Part shown: positions 50,701 through 51,105 of the stretch, piece by piece
Position numbering within the stretch: position 1 is the first letter of the stretch
Layout of the letters: each line of letters begins with the position of its first letter
From: Thermoguttaceae bacterium
GTDB lineage: Bacteria; Planctomycetota; Planctomycetia; Pirellulales; Thermoguttaceae
Assembly (NCBI GenBank): GCA_017436025.1
Contig: JAFSDX010000178.1
Coordinates: 1-51,105, forward strand
DNA: 51,105 nt
Direction: 5' to 3'
Translations under genes and position numbers: made by a program
Notes under the pieces: model-generated
Databases searched by the model: none
What the model was told of the DNA's origin: nothing
The model's input: only the letters and a program-made list of their open reading frames with translations

Positions 50701-50732
50701 AAAGCCGCGAAACCTTTCGGTCTCGCGGCTTT
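50701..50732 (-). terminator. Terminator of tRNA-Asp
   Basis: AAAGCCGCGA and TCGCGGCTTT form a 10-bp stem with a 12-base loop, followed by a T-run on the minus strand. It starts five bases after the tRNA 3' end. Confidence 0.9.
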
Positions 50733-50736
50733 TAAG

Positions 50737-50810
<74 letters not shown>

Positions 50811-50843
50811 TAACGCAACGTCTCAATCAACGTTACATTGCTT

Positions 50844-50871
50844 ATTCTACCCGAAATTCGCGTTTGCGCAA
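50844..50871 (-). promoter_or_regulatory. Promoter for tRNA-Asp
   Basis: TTGCGC and TAGAAT are separated by 16 bp on the minus strand, 34 bp upstream of the mature tRNA 5' end. Confidence 0.5.
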
Positions 50872-50916
50872 GGGGTCGTTTTGCATTTTCTCGAAAAAAT
50901 TTTCAACGAACGAAAA

Positions 50917-51105
50917 TCGCCTCCGCCGCTCCGTTGAGCCGGTCAAATTTCGCGCCTCCGCCGATTCCGAACGCGACATCGACGACGACCTTCGCCTCCG
51001 CCCCGCCCGTTGAGCCGGTCAAATTTCGCGCCTCCGCCGATTCCGAACGCGACATCGACGACGACCTTCGCCTCCGCCCCGCCCGTTGAGCCGGTCAAAT
51101 TTCGC
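50917..51105. repeat. 76-bp tandem repeat running off the window
   Basis: Copies begin at 50917 (75 bp), 50992 (76 bp) and 51068 (38 bp, cut by the window end). They are almost identical and differ mainly at the CCGCCC/GCTCC junction before GTTGAGCCGG. The period is not a multiple of three, so it is unlikely to encode a protein repeat. Confidence 0.9.

Larger units (their letters stand above)
50264..50736. other. Intergenic region between rsfS and tRNA-Asp
   Basis: This region contains the rsfS leader with the AT palindrome, the rsfS promoter (50406-50434) and the tRNA terminator (50701-50732). Between 50435 and 50696 I see nothing that I can support as a gene or site. Confidence 0.4.

Noticed and set aside
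50917..51105. CRISPR array at the right edge
   Set aside because: Whole 76-bp units are repeated including any would-be spacer, so it is a tandem repeat.

Overview
The window looks like a chromosomal segment of a Planctomycetota bacterium, possibly a gut-type Pirellulales/Thermoguttaceae-like lineage (inference). The base use is CpG-rich and dominated by TCG/GCG/GAC/GTC codons. Lineage-typical features include a FliA/WhiG-type sigma factor of about 260 residues, an arginyl-tRNA synthetase with a long Ala/Lys-rich insert, a prepilin peptidase without the cysteine motif, a secreted FG-GAP protein, a GxDLY-type SGNH hydrolase, and a protein resembling a planctomycete-restricted family that I recall as DUF6690. 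There are no insertion sequences, phage genes, CRISPR arrays or rRNA genes. The only RNA gene seen is tRNA-Asp(GUC).

Layout. 1-9417: the end of an unknown gene, an unknown gene, thrS with a long leader, a membrane-anchored helical-repeat protein, a secreted phosphodiesterase, a double-CXXCG protein and a sigma factor. 9958-12120: a secreted GH99-like glycoside hydrolase. 12246-26495: a single uninterrupted gene for a 4,749-residue BspA-type leucine-rich-repeat surface protein, 28% of the window. 26915-33121: meso-diaminopimelate dehydrogenase, a sodium/solute symporter, an FG-GAP protein and a TPR lipoprotein. 33592-42166: the DUF6690-like gene, a GT2 glycosyltransferase and five tandem paralogous GT4 glycosyltransferases whose 3' ends are nearly identical in DNA. 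42278-50263: prepilin peptidase, two tandem secreted endonuclease/exonuclease/phosphatase paralogues, an SGNH hydrolase with two decayed copies of its 3' tail, argS and rsfS. The right edge has tRNA-Asp and a 76-bp tandem repeat that runs out of the window.

How it fits together. Most genes are single transcription units with recognisable sigma70-type promoters (TTGACG, 17 bp, TATAAT) and symmetrical hairpin terminators between convergent genes. The glycosyltransferase block reads as one surface-polysaccharide cluster. The giant LRR protein, glycoside hydrolase, SGNH hydrolase, phosphodiesterase, phosphatase-fold proteins and FG-GAP protein all carry export signals, so the segment is rich in envelope and secreted functions aimed at glycans or host/neighbour surfaces (inference).

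The most unusual items are the six-by-four modular architecture of the giant LRR protein with a variable insert at one fixed position, and the glycosyltransferase array with sequence exchange at its 3' ends. Of further interest are the decayed gene-tail copies, the long thrS leader, pyrimidine tracts upstream of several promoters, and an AT-rich palindrome upstream of unrelated genes.
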